From NCBI RefSeq assembly GCF_020524005.1, contig NZ_JAIVKK010000001.1, positions 186,001 through 250,000 on the forward strand: a DNA stretch of 64,000 bases. The letters run 5' to 3'. The stretch is from Microbulbifer aggregans (GTDB lineage: Bacteria > Pseudomonadota > Gammaproteobacteria > Pseudomonadales > Cellvibrionaceae). This document shows, piece after piece, positions 27,861-36,056 of this stretch; the first letter of the stretch is position 1, and each line of letters begins with the position of its first letter. The position numbers were made by a program, and so were the translations under genes. The notes beneath the pieces were generated by a model. It was not told the DNA's origin, searched no databases, and saw only the letters and a program-made list of their open reading frames with translations.

Positions 27861-27958
27861 CACTGGGCGGACCATTTCGGAACTGTCGGAAACAAGGACG
27901 TTTCCGACAGAGCGTACAGGGATGTATTCACAGCGGTTCCGAAATGGTCCGCCCAGTG
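27861..27958 (+). repeat. Nested-hairpin intergenic element, copy 2 (CsrA-consensus-like loops)
   Basis: A perfect 23-bp outer stem joins 27861-27883 and 27936-27958. Inside are P2, a perfect 10-bp stem (27884-27893 / 27900-27909) with loop AAGGAC, and P3, GTAC-AGGGAT-GTAT (27913-27926), then TTCACAGCG. GUACAGGGAUGU in P3 equals the published CsrA SELEX consensus RUACARGGAUGU. The element lies 138 bases after the efflux permease stop, on the coding strand of that operon, and ends 58 bases before the convergent antiporter gene, so it would be in the operon's 3' untranslated region. Confidence 0.88.
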
Positions 27959-28015
27959 ATTCACCGCCACGGTGATCCGATGAAGCTTTAATGGTTTGTG
28001 GCACGGCGCAAAGCA

Positions 28016-29185
28016 CTAATCCCGCCGCAAATGATCCTTGATCGCAATCGGGTTGGGGAAGTTCAGAACCACGATGTAAGACGACACCAGGAAGGTCAGG
28101 ATCGCCGTGGCCTGGATGAGGTGTGAGGCGGCGCTGCCGATCAGCTGCTGGCTTACCGCCAGGTAGGCAATCAGCAGCGAGAATTCACTGATTTGCCCCA
28201 GGCGAAAACCAATATCCCACGCCAATATCTTGCGTTCGCTTTGCTGGCCCAGCAGGAAGCGGAACACCACCGGTTTAAAAATCAGCACCGCAATGGCCGC
28301 CACAATCGCGGGCAGGGCGATTTGCGGCAGCATATCCAGATGAAATTGTGCGCCGAGGCTGAAGAAAAACAGAATCAGGAAGAAATCCCGCAAGGGCTTG
28401 AGGCTGATGGCGATGTACTGGGAAATCGGGCTGGTGGCCAGTGTGATCCCCGCGATAAACGCACCAATTTCCCGCGACAGGCCCATGATCTCCGCCAGTT
28501 CAGCCAAACCCATACACCAGCCCAGTGCCAGCAAAAAAACATATTCGTGAAAGCGATCGAACCGGGCTAACAGTGGCTGCAGTACATATCTCACCGCCGC
28601 CCAGGCAATAGCGATCAGAACCGGCAATGCCGCGAAAGAAAGGCCAAGCCTGGCGAAGTCCACACTGCCGGTACTGCCGCTCAGCAGAATCATCAGGCAG
28701 GTAATGGCCACGAAATCCTGGAACAGCAACAGGCCCACCATCATTTCCCCGAGATGCTTGTGGTGCAGCACCGTGGTTGGCAGCAGCTTGATCCCGATGA
28801 TGGTACTGGAGAACATCATTGCCATGCCGATCACCCAGCACTCCGTACTGGTGAAGCCAAACAAATAGCCTATGGCGTAACCCAGCCCCAGGAACAGCCC
28901 GCAGCTGATGAGCCCCACAAAGGTCGCTTTGCGCATCACCGAAATCAGCGCCTTGGGTTGCATATCGAGACCGAGGAGGAACAGCAGGAAAATGATGCCG
29001 ATGTTCGACATCTCAGCCATCAGTTCAACGTTATCGATGATTCCAAGGGCTGAAGGACCCAGGAGAATACCGAGGGCGATATAGGCCACCAGCAGAGGCT
29101 GACGGCCCCAGAGTGCGAGCGAGGCGACGACAGCGGCGCCACTGAATATCAGGAAAAACGACTGGAACAGGGAAGCTTCAGGCAC
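28016..29185 (-). CDS. CPA2-type monovalent cation:proton antiporter (KefB-like membrane domain)
   Basis: A 389-residue integral membrane protein with about 12 hydrophobic segments, covering the Na+/H+ exchanger fold only. There is no TrkA-N/RCK nucleotide-binding domain at the C terminus, so it is shorter than KefB/KefC (about 600). Typical segments are LGILLGPSALGII near the N terminus, GLLLFQDFVAITCLMIL and REIGAFIAGITLATSP. It probably exchanges K+ or Na+ for H+. Monocistronic, converging on the efflux operon. Confidence 0.9.
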   Translation of the reverse strand: MPEASLFQSFFLIFSGAAVVASLALWGRQPLLVAYIALGILLGPSALGIIDNVELMAEMSNIGIIFLLFLLGLDMQPKALISVMRKATFVGLISCGLFLGLGYAIGYLFGFTSTECWVIGMAMMFSSTIIGIKLLPTTVLHHKHLGEMMVGLLLFQDFVAITCLMILLSGSTGSVDFARLGLSFAALPVLIAIAWAAVRYVLQPLLARFDRFHEYVFLLALGWCMGLAELAEIMGLSREIGAFIAGITLATSPISQYIAISLKPLRDFFLILFFFSLGAQFHLDMLPQIALPAIVAAIAVLIFKPVVFRFLLGQQSERKILAWDIGFRLGQISEFSLLIAYLAVSQQLIGSAASHLIQATAILTFLVSSYIVVLNFPNPIAIKDHLRRD

Positions 29186-29288
29186 TGCACATCCTTGTTT
29201 GCAGAGAAATCATTGCTGGGGTTACCTTGTGGCCATTATTGACCCGGTTAACCGTAGTTTGCCACCCCATGCAGTGCCTGTGTACTGG

Positions 29289-30965
29289 TTAAAGATTGAA
29301 CCAGCGCAGGTTTTCGCCCTCTGGTGAGAGGATCGGCTGTGCGCATTTCTCCCCGGGCGGGTTTTGCAGCAGCGCCTGTGCCTGGGTCAGGAAATCGCTC
29401 AGCGGTGTCTCCAGCTTCTCGGGCGTGTCTGCCGGTGCCTCGTCAAGCGACAGTTTCCATACCGGTTCGCCGGGCTGGCCCTGGAAGCGCCAAACGCCAT
29501 GGTCCGCATCGTACTGGTAATACGGCAGTATCCGGTGGCCGGCCTCGGCAATCAGCTCAATTGCACCAATCAGGTAATCAACGGTTTCCTCATCGAGGAA
29601 ATAGTTGAAGTTCAGGCGTACCCAGCCGGGCTTCAGGATACTTTCACCTGCGCTCACCAGATTTTCCAGTGCAGTACTTTGCGCATCCGTGAGGTGGAGC
29701 AATTTGTGGCCATAGGGCCCGGCGCAGGAGCAGCCGCCGCGCACCTGGATGCCAAACAGGTCGTTCAACAGTGCAACCACAAAACCGTAATGCAGAGGCT
29801 TGCCATCGTGCAGGATGTGCAACGAGACAATGCTGACCCGGTGAGGCTCGGTACCGCCAAGGATTTCAATATTCGGATTACCCGCCCAGCGCGCAAAGGC
29901 GCGTTCAAGCCATGCGTCTTCACGGGCTTCGATTTCCTTCGCGCCTACAGAGTCCTTCAGGGCAAATACCATACCGGCGCGCACCGACTCCACGATCGCT
30001 GGGGTGCCGGCTTCCTCGCGGCGTTCGCCGGCCGGCAGGTAGGTGTGTCGCTCTGGGCCAACCCAGGAAACCGTACCGCCGCCGGGTACCGCGGGTTGTT
30101 CGCGTGGTAACAGCGACTTGCGCACGATCAGCAGGCCGGGCGTGCCGGGGCCGCCGACAAATTTATGGGGCGAGATAAACACCGCATCCTTGGTCGCCTC
30201 AGGGGCATCGCCCTGGACGTTGATGTCCACATAGGGCGCTGCTGCTGCGTAGTCCCAAAAGGAGAGGGCGCCGTGCTTGTGTAGCAGGCGGGTCACTGCG
30301 TCGACGGCGGTGCGGATGCCGGTGACATTGGAGGCTGCAGAAAAGCTGCCGATTTTGAGTGGGCGCTCCCGGTATTTATCCAGGGCCTCCTGCAGCGCTT
30401 CCAGGTTAACGCCGCCTTCGCCGTCCTGTGGAATGGTGATGACGTCGGCAATGGACTCGCGCCAGGGCAGGTCATTCGAGTGGTGCTCAAAGGGCCCGAT
30501 AAATACTACGGGCCGTTGCGATGCGGGAATTCTTGATGCTTCGGCGCCGAAGCGCGTATAGCAGTCGGCGCGCAGCCCAAGGCTTTCCACTAGCCGATTG
30601 ATCGCGGCGGTGGCGCCGGCGCCACAAAAAATCACCGCATGCTCGTCACTGGCATTGACCGACGTGCGAATGGCGGCTCGGGCCTGTTCGCGGAAGGCTG
30701 TGGTTTGGCGGCCTGTGGCAGAGGTTTCTGTATGGGTATTTGCATACCAGGGCAATACCTGGTTGCGGATCGCATCTTCGATAAAGGTCAGGCCGCGCCC
30801 CGATGCGGTGTAGTCCGCATAGACCAGTGGGCGGGTGCCGAATGGCGTGCGCAGGGGCATGCGTTCGCCGATAACGCTTTCGCGAATGCGTGCGAGTAAC
30901 TGTTCTGTTTTTTCGTCGCCGAAACCCGGGGATGCCGATCGAGGCTGCTGTACTGTTGTTGTCAT
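29289..30965 (-). CDS. PLP-dependent class V aminotransferase-fold enzyme
   Basis: The start at 30965 has GAGG 7 bases upstream; the frame continues 13 codons further but lacks a site there. The 558-residue protein is longer than cysteine desulfurases (about 400). The pyridoxal lysine lies in FISPHKFVGGPGTPG, with CGAGATAAINRL and SNVTGIRTAVD upstream as in CsdA/NifS-like folds. The segment RGGCSCAGPYGH carries Cys residues near the position of the desulfurase active loop. Substrate is unknown. The AsnC-type regulator gene lies immediately upstream on the same strand. Confidence 0.85.
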   Translation of the reverse strand: MTTTVQQPRSASPGFGDEKTEQLLARIRESVIGERMPLRTPFGTRPLVYADYTASGRGLTFIEDAIRNQVLPWYANTHTETSATGRQTTAFREQARAAIRTSVNASDEHAVIFCGAGATAAINRLVESLGLRADCYTRFGAEASRIPASQRPVVFIGPFEHHSNDLPWRESIADVITIPQDGEGGVNLEALQEALDKYRERPLKIGSFSAASNVTGIRTAVDAVTRLLHKHGALSFWDYAAAAPYVDINVQGDAPEATKDAVFISPHKFVGGPGTPGLLIVRKSLLPREQPAVPGGGTVSWVGPERHTYLPAGERREEAGTPAIVESVRAGMVFALKDSVGAKEIEAREDAWLERAFARWAGNPNIEILGGTEPHRVSIVSLHILHDGKPLHYGFVVALLNDLFGIQVRGGCSCAGPYGHKLLHLTDAQSTALENLVSAGESILKPGWVRLNFNYFLDEETVDYLIGAIELIAEAGHRILPYYQYDADHGVWRFQGQPGEPVWKLSLDEAPADTPEKLETPLSDFLTQAQALLQNPPGEKCAQPILSPEGENLRWFNL

Positions 30966-31043
30966 ATTTTCCTCAAGTACTGGCGCCGACTCTCCGGGGA
31001 TCACCCGGGGAGTGGCTGGTGTCAGTAATTGAGCTGGCGGGGA

Positions 31044-31514
31044 TCAATCTCCCGGCGGTATGGGCAGTTCGGTGGTGCTTTTGATCTGCTCCATGGCGAA
31101 ATTGGACGCGACATCGGAGATCCCGGGATGGGCGATGAGCTTTTTGTAAAAATGGTCGTAGGCCGCTACATCGCTGACCACGACTCTCAGTATGTAGTCA
31201 TAGTCGCCAGCCATACGGTAGCAGTCCACCACCTCCGGCAGGCCGGCCATGGCGGCGGAAAACGAGTCTGCCCATTCCGCACTGTGCTGGTTGGTTTTGA
31301 CCTGGACAAACACCGATACCGGCAAGCCGAGGACTTCCGCATCCAGCAGTGCGACCTTGCGGCGAATGATGCCGCTTTTCTCCAATTTCTGAATCCGGCG
31401 CCAGCAGGGAGTCTTGGTCAGCCCCACCCGCTCAGCCAGCTCTTCGATGGAGAGGCTAACATCGGATTGCAGGATGGCAAGAAGTTGTCGATCAATTGCA
31501 TCGAGTGAGGACAT
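31044..31514 (-). CDS. Lrp/AsnC family transcriptional regulator
   Basis: A 156-residue protein starting MSSLDAIDRQLLAILQSD, with an N-terminal winged helix-turn-helix (recognition helix about TKTPCWRRIQKLEKSGII) and a C-terminal RAM/ACT-like ligand-binding domain (YRMAGDYDYILRVVV). Members sense amino acids and regulate their metabolism as octamers. It sits 78 bases upstream of the class V aminotransferase gene on the same strand, which is its most likely target or operon partner. Confidence 0.93.
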   Translation of the reverse strand: MSSLDAIDRQLLAILQSDVSLSIEELAERVGLTKTPCWRRIQKLEKSGIIRRKVALLDAEVLGLPVSVFVQVKTNQHSAEWADSFSAAMAGLPEVVDCYRMAGDYDYILRVVVSDVAAYDHFYKKLIAHPGISDVASNFAMEQIKSTTELPIPPGD

Positions 31515-31892
31515 GATTCTACAAATCTCCCAAAAAGGCGGGGGATCGTATCCCTGACTGATGTCTCAAGTGCCTCCAATGGCAACAAAATACCCCTGTG
31601 TTTTTTCGTCCAGCCGGCAAATCCGACGTTGGGTTCATTGCGGCGATACCTTGTCAGAACCCTTTGGCTGCCAGCCTTCTCATGGGAGTAACGATAATCT
31701 CCGTTCACGCGGCTCAGTAGTGGAATTTTCTCCGGGGGAAGAAGTGTACAAAAATTGCCCGGCCGGGCTCGGCAATCAGTTCACGGAAGTGGCGGGTGGT
31801 TGAGTGGAGGGGGGCTTCGCCCGTCATCCCGGCCTTGGCCGGGATCCAGTTCCGGGCTGGATACCGGCATGCGCCGGTATGACGGATCACTA
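31515..31892. other. Intergenic region with a complex inverted repeat
   Basis: About 380 bases between the AsnC-type regulator start and the phhA stop. Apart from the inverted repeat at 31821-31885 nothing is recognised; short open frames here lack ribosome binding sites. Confidence 0.5.
31821..31885. repeat. Palindromic intergenic repeat (CCGTCAT...ATGACGG type)
   Basis: CCGTCAT and ATGACGG at the ends pair. Inside, CCCGGCC/GGCCGGG, ATCCAG/CTGGAT and ACCGGC/GCCGGT form further stems, giving a clover-like fold of 65 bases. Repeats opening CGTCATCCCGG...GGATCCAG are widespread in proteobacterial intergenic regions. It lies just after the phhA stop codon (31893 on the minus strand) and may act as a transcript end. 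Confidence 0.75.
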
Positions 31893-32696
31893 TCAGGCCG
31901 CTTCCTTTGGTGGGAACAGGGGCTCAAATAATCCGGCGGCCATCGCTTCACGCACTCGAGCCATCAGGTCGATTTCGGTGAGCTGTTGCAACTCTTCCAG
32001 ATCGTTCAGCACGTAGTAGATCGGTTGCACGATATCAATGCGGTAGGGTGTGCGCAGGGTGTCCAGAACCTCGAAGGGTGCACGCACCGGTTCGCGGCTC
32101 AGGGCGTATAAGGTTTCTTTCGGGGAAGACAGAATCCCGCCGCCATAGATTCGCAGGCCGTCAGCGGTATTGAGCAAGCCGAATTCCACAGTAAACCAGT
32201 ACAGCCGCGCAAGATAGGCGCGCTCTTTGGGTGAGGCTTTGAGCCCCAGTTCGCCGTATTTTTGCGTGAAGTTCGCGAAGGCCGGATTGGTCAGCATCGC
32301 GCAGTGGCCGAAAATCTCGTGGAAAATATCCGGCTCCTGCAGGTAATCAAATTCCTCGGGGCTGCGAATAAACGTTGCCACTGGAAACTTGCGTTCGGAG
32401 AGCAGGCGGAAAAAGGTTTCAAAGCCGATCAGCGCAGGCACGCGGGCGACTTCCCAGCCGGTCTCGCGGCGCAGCACGCTGCTGATTTCTTCCAGTTGCG
32501 GGATTCGGTCATGGGGCAGGTCAAGTAATTCCAGGCCGTGCAAATACTCATCGCACGCGCGCCCCGGAATCACTTTCAGCTGGCGCTCAATGAGGCGTTG
32601 CCAGGTCTCGTGTTCCAGTGCTGAGTATTCAATAAAACCGCTGGCATCGGGCTCCCGGGCCACGTACTTGCTGGGTTTCTTGCCACTGTCTTTCAT
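31893..32696 (-). CDS. phhA: Phenylalanine 4-monooxygenase
   Basis: The start at 32696 is set by GAGG 6 bases upstream; the longer frame to 32726 lacks one. The 267-residue catalytic-domain-only enzyme has the 2-His-1-carboxylate iron site: His126 and His131 in HEIFGH and Glu171 in WFTVEFGLL. It hydroxylates phenylalanine to tyrosine with tetrahydropterin and O2. It lacks the N-terminal regulatory ACT domain of animal enzymes, as usual in bacteria. It diverges from the TyrR/PhhR-type regulator gene, its probable activator. No pterin-4a-carbinolamine dehydratase gene is adjacent. Confidence 0.95.
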   Translation of the reverse strand: MKDSGKKPSKYVAREPDASGFIEYSALEHETWQRLIERQLKVIPGRACDEYLHGLELLDLPHDRIPQLEEISSVLRRETGWEVARVPALIGFETFFRLLSERKFPVATFIRSPEEFDYLQEPDIFHEIFGHCAMLTNPAFANFTQKYGELGLKASPKERAYLARLYWFTVEFGLLNTADGLRIYGGGILSSPKETLYALSREPVRAPFEVLDTLRTPYRIDIVQPIYYVLNDLEELQQLTEIDLMARVREAMAAGLFEPLFPPKEAA

Positions 32697-32868
32697 GGTT
32701 ACCTCGCTTCTAGCCGCGGTTGCCACAGGCTCCCTGAGCTGCCGATGGCGGTCGCGTTGGCCGGCTTGTTGTTGTTATCTTCCCTCTATTCTTAGACAGC
32801 CCCGACTGTGAATGGCAGCCTCTGTTGCTCAACTATTGAGCGCAGTACCCGCTTGCGGCTACACTTTC

Positions 32869-32886
32869 TGTAAATAAAAGTTTACA
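32869..32886 (+). promoter_or_regulatory. Perfect TyrR/PhhR box
   Basis: TGTAAATAAAAGTTTACA is an exact TGTAAA-N6-TTTACA TyrR box. It ends 8 bases before the ATG of the phhR-like gene and touches its ribosome binding site (AGGTGG, 32886-32891), so bound regulator should repress its own gene. It is 172 bases upstream of the phhA start, where it could also act as an activation site. Confidence 0.88.
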
Positions 32887-32894
32887 GGTGGCTG

Positions 32895-34319
32895 ATGAGA
32901 CTTGAGATAACCTGTCGCAATCGAGTCGGAATTCTTCAGGAGATAATGGCTATCTTCGCTGAATATCGAGTTAATGTGACTTCCGGTGAGCTGGGAGGGG
33001 ACAGCGGCGATAAAGTCTTTCTGGTGGCGCCGGGATTGCTCATCGGGCAGTTTCAGGGGATCGAGAAGGCCCTGTACCGGGTGCCGGGGGTAGACAGGGT
33101 TCGACGTATCGAACTGATACCGTCTGAACGTCGTCAGTTCGAGCTAAATACCTTGCTGGCGCACATTGCCGATCCGGTACTTTCTGTAGATACGGAAGGC
33201 CGGATCATTGCCGGCAACCGCGCGGCCGGGAAGGCATTCGGAGTCAGTGTTGAGCAGTTGTCGGGTATGCACCTGCAGCGCTTCCTGCCGCGACTGCAGC
33301 TTGCGGAATTGTTGCGGGGTTTTACCGTGCCGCGTTTTGGTTTGCCGGTAACGGTGCGCGGTCGCGACTTCCGGCTCGACTGGTCGCCAATGGCGCTCGG
33401 GGAAAACCCCGGGAAAGTAGAATCCCTGGCGGGGGCCGTACTTACTCTGCAATTGGCCCCCGGCGCGAGCTCTTCGCCGGAATTACCCGAGCCGAAAGTA
33501 CTCTGGGACTTCGACCGGCGACGGGCGTCCTGTCTGGCGCTGCAGCAATTGGCGCCGCACCATGAACCTTTGCTGATTGTCGGTGAGCGAGGGAGTGGCA
33601 AGAGCACTTTTGCGGCGGCAGCCTATTACCTTTCTCCCCTCGCTGATACCGGTGACATCCTCTGGTGGCCCGGTGGTGAGCAGGAGGAACTCGACAACCT
33701 GTTGTCATCGCACGCTCCGGGTGTGTTGGTGATCGACGATTTGCATCTGTTGTCAGAAGCCGCTCAGCACGCGCTTATGTCGGCTCTGCTTTCTGGTGAG
33801 CTTCGTTTGCGGGTGATTGCTTCAGCCACCGGAATCGAACAGCTGTTGCCGGGCCTTCAGCAATTCTTTTCACTCCAGGTCATTCAGCTGCCGGCGCTGC
33901 GAATGATGCGTCCTGCGATCCGAGAATTTTGTGAAGCGATTGGTGCAGAGCAGGGGAACCACTTGCCGCTGGCTGATTCAGCTTTGCAGGCATTGCAAAG
34001 CATGGACTGGCCTTCGAATCTGCGGGGGCTTGAAGATGTATTGCTGGTGGCACAGGAGCGAGCATTGAGTGGCGGGGCCAGCGCGATTGAGGTCGGGCAT
34101 TTACCGTTGCTCAAACCTGCAGAGTTGCTGCCTTGGGCCGAGTGGGGGCGGGGGCTCGACTACCGGCAAATGATGGAAAAAGCAGAGCGGGCGCTGCTGT
34201 CGGATTTTACGCGGGACAACCCGTCAACGCGCGTGCTGGCGCGGAGATTGGGATTGTCCCATACCGCCGTCGCCAACAAACTGCGCAAATACGGGCTTGG
34301 TGGTGAAGGGAAAGCATGA
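32895..34319 (+). CDS. phhR: TyrR/PhhR-type aromatic amino acid regulator with reduced AAA+ domain
   Basis: A 474-residue protein in TyrR order: N-terminal ACT domain (1-75, MRLEITCRNRVGILQEI), PAS domain (about 85-185), ATPase-like domain (about 200-410) and a C-terminal Fis-type helix-turn-helix (about 430-468, TRVLARRLGLSHTAVANKLRKYG). Walker A is GERGSGKS (230-237) and Walker B is VLVIDDLH (277-284). The usual central-domain segments (ESELFGH, the GAFTGA/L1 region, FREDLYYRLN) are missing or unrecognisable, so it should not activate sigma-54 promoters. Divergent from phhA. The TyrR box in front suggests autoregulation. Confidence 0.88.
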   Translation: MRLEITCRNRVGILQEIMAIFAEYRVNVTSGELGGDSGDKVFLVAPGLLIGQFQGIEKALYRVPGVDRVRRIELIPSERRQFELNTLLAHIADPVLSVDTEGRIIAGNRAAGKAFGVSVEQLSGMHLQRFLPRLQLAELLRGFTVPRFGLPVTVRGRDFRLDWSPMALGENPGKVESLAGAVLTLQLAPGASSSPELPEPKVLWDFDRRRASCLALQQLAPHHEPLLIVGERGSGKSTFAAAAYYLSPLADTGDILWWPGGEQEELDNLLSSHAPGVLVIDDLHLLSEAAQHALMSALLSGELRLRVIASATGIEQLLPGLQQFFSLQVIQLPALRMMRPAIREFCEAIGAEQGNHLPLADSALQALQSMDWPSNLRGLEDVLLVAQERALSGGASAIEVGHLPLLKPAELLPWAEWGRGLDYRQMMEKAERALLSDFTRDNPSTRVLARRLGLSHTAVANKLRKYGLGGEGKA

Positions 34320-34327
34320 GCTGCGGA

Positions 34328-34663
34328 TCAGCGTGCCACGTTGCCCAGCAGCATATCCTTGAACATTACAAAATCGCCCCACAGAGAGTAAAAGGGGTTT
34401 TTGAACGTGGCGGGGCGGTTGTGTTCAAAGAAGAAGTGTCCCGCCCAGGCAAAGCCATACCCGGCGACGGGGAGTGCCCAGAGTAATTCCCAGTTGCGGG
34501 AGACCAGGCTTGTAATCAGCAGAGCGATAACCAGTGAGGTGCCGACAAAATGCAGTCTTCGGCAGGTGAGGTTGCTGTGCTCGTGCAGATAATAGGGATA
34601 AAACTCCGCGAACGACTGGAATTTCGGTAACTGCTTTGATGCCGGGCTTTTGCTGTCCATCAT
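34328..34663 (-). CDS. Mpo1-like/DUF962 membrane protein
   Basis: A 111-residue membrane protein with the family's two histidine motifs, LHEHSNLTCRRLHFVG near residue 28 and WAGHFFFEHNRPATF near 74. The second half ends NPFYSLWGDFVMF. The yeast homologue Mpo1 is an Fe(II) dioxygenase for alpha-oxidation of 2-hydroxy fatty acids, using these histidines. Bacterial members are uncharacterised. Two or three hydrophobic segments are visible. Converges on the phhR-like gene with 8 bases between stops. Confidence 0.88.
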   Translation of the reverse strand: MMDSKSPASKQLPKFQSFAEFYPYYLHEHSNLTCRRLHFVGTSLVIALLITSLVSRNWELLWALPVAGYGFAWAGHFFFEHNRPATFKNPFYSLWGDFVMFKDMLLGNVAR

Positions 34664-34793
34664 CGCTATCCTGTATTGGTTATTGTGTTCAGGCCGCGTA
34701 TAGAGTGTACGTTTGTTCTATGTTTAGACCAATAAGTCGGTATTCTGCTACTCTGCCGCGCAACAATTTTTCAGATAATTTCAGGCAGGATTC

Positions 34794-36017
34794 ATGGCCG
34801 GTCCACTGACCCACCTCAAAGTACTCGATCTCAGTAGAATTCTCGCCGGCCCCTGGGCGGGGCAGGTGTTTGCGGACTTTGGTGCTGAAGTCATCAAAGT
34901 GGAGCGTCCGGAAAAGGGAGACGATACCCGGCACTGGGGGCCTCCCTACCTGAAGGACAAACACGGACAGGATACGCAGGAAGCGGCGTACTACCTCTGT
35001 GCCAACCGAGGCAAAAAATCCATTACGGTCGATATTACCCGCCCCGAGGGACAGCAGCTCATCCGCGAGCTGGCAGCCAAATGCGATGTGGTGCTGGAAA
35101 ACTATAAAGTGGGCGGGCTGAAAAAGTATGGATTGGATTACCCGGCGCTCAGGCAGGTAAACCCGAAAATTATTTATTGCTCAATCACCGGCTTTGGTCA
35201 GAACGGTCCTTATGCGAACCGCGCCGGGTACGATGCGATGATTCAGGGGATGGGTGGCCTGATGAGCCTGACGGGTGTGCCGGAAGGCGAGCCCGGAGCC
35301 GGGCCACAGAAAGTAGGGGTGGCCGTCGCTGACCTGATGACAGGGATGTATGCAGTTTCCGCGATGCTGGCGGCGGTGATCCATCGTGATCGCACTGGCG
35401 AAGGCCAGCATATTGATCTCGCTCTGCTGGATACGCAGGTGGCGTGGCTGGCAAATCAGGCCCAGAATTACCTTACTTCCGGTAATGTGCCGCAGCGCCA
35501 GGGCACTGCGCACCCGAACATTGTGCCTTATCAGGCTGTCCCGGCCGCCGATGGCTACTTTATGCTGGCAGTGGGGAACGATACCCAGTTTCAGAAATTT
35601 TGCGCGATTGCCGGGCTGGCCGAAATTGCAGCTGACCCGGCATACGCTACCAATAACGCTCGGGTTCAGGCCCGGCAACAACTGGTGCCGCTGATCGAAC
35701 AGGCTACCCGCCGGCAGCCAGCGGCCTGGTGGCTGGAGCAGCTCAGCAATGCCCATGTGCCCTGCGGCCCCATTAATGACCTGGCCCAGGTGTTTGCGGA
35801 TCCGCAAGTTGAAGCGCGAGGTATGGTCGTCGAGCAGCCCCATCCCAGTGCCGGACATGTGCGTACGGTGCGCAATCCAGCCTGTTTTTCCGAGACACCG
35901 CTGGAATACACTCAGGCACCACCGGTTTTGGGGGAGCACACCGATTCTGTACTGGAGGGCTTGCTGGGTAAGTCCGCAGAAGAGGTCAATACACTCAAGG
36001 TGGAAGGCGTAGTGTAG
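34794..36017 (+). CDS. CaiB/BaiF family CoA transferase (glutarate/succinate-type)
   Basis: A 407-residue class III CoA transferase. The N terminus PLTHLKVLDLSRILAGPWAG and ADFGAEVIKVE-x-P are typical. The nucleophilic Asp is probably Asp180 in VADLMTGMYA, followed by TGEGQHIDLALLD. Closest in type to the SUGCT/glutarate-CoA transferase branch, which moves CoA from succinyl-CoA to glutarate. This would fit with gcdH elsewhere in the window, but the acid substrate cannot be proved from sequence. No operon partner; the next gene starts 39 bases downstream and could be cotranscribed. Confidence 0.9.
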   Translation: MAGPLTHLKVLDLSRILAGPWAGQVFADFGAEVIKVERPEKGDDTRHWGPPYLKDKHGQDTQEAAYYLCANRGKKSITVDITRPEGQQLIRELAAKCDVVLENYKVGGLKKYGLDYPALRQVNPKIIYCSITGFGQNGPYANRAGYDAMIQGMGGLMSLTGVPEGEPGAGPQKVGVAVADLMTGMYAVSAMLAAVIHRDRTGEGQHIDLALLDTQVAWLANQAQNYLTSGNVPQRQGTAHPNIVPYQAVPAADGYFMLAVGNDTQFQKFCAIAGLAEIAADPAYATNNARVQARQQLVPLIEQATRRQPAAWWLEQLSNAHVPCGPINDLAQVFADPQVEARGMVVEQPHPSAGHVRTVRNPACFSETPLEYTQAPPVLGEHTDSVLEGLLGKSAEEVNTLKVEGVV

Positions 36018-36056
36018 CTTTCACCATCTGAACCGCTGCAACGATGAGGTCTCTCC

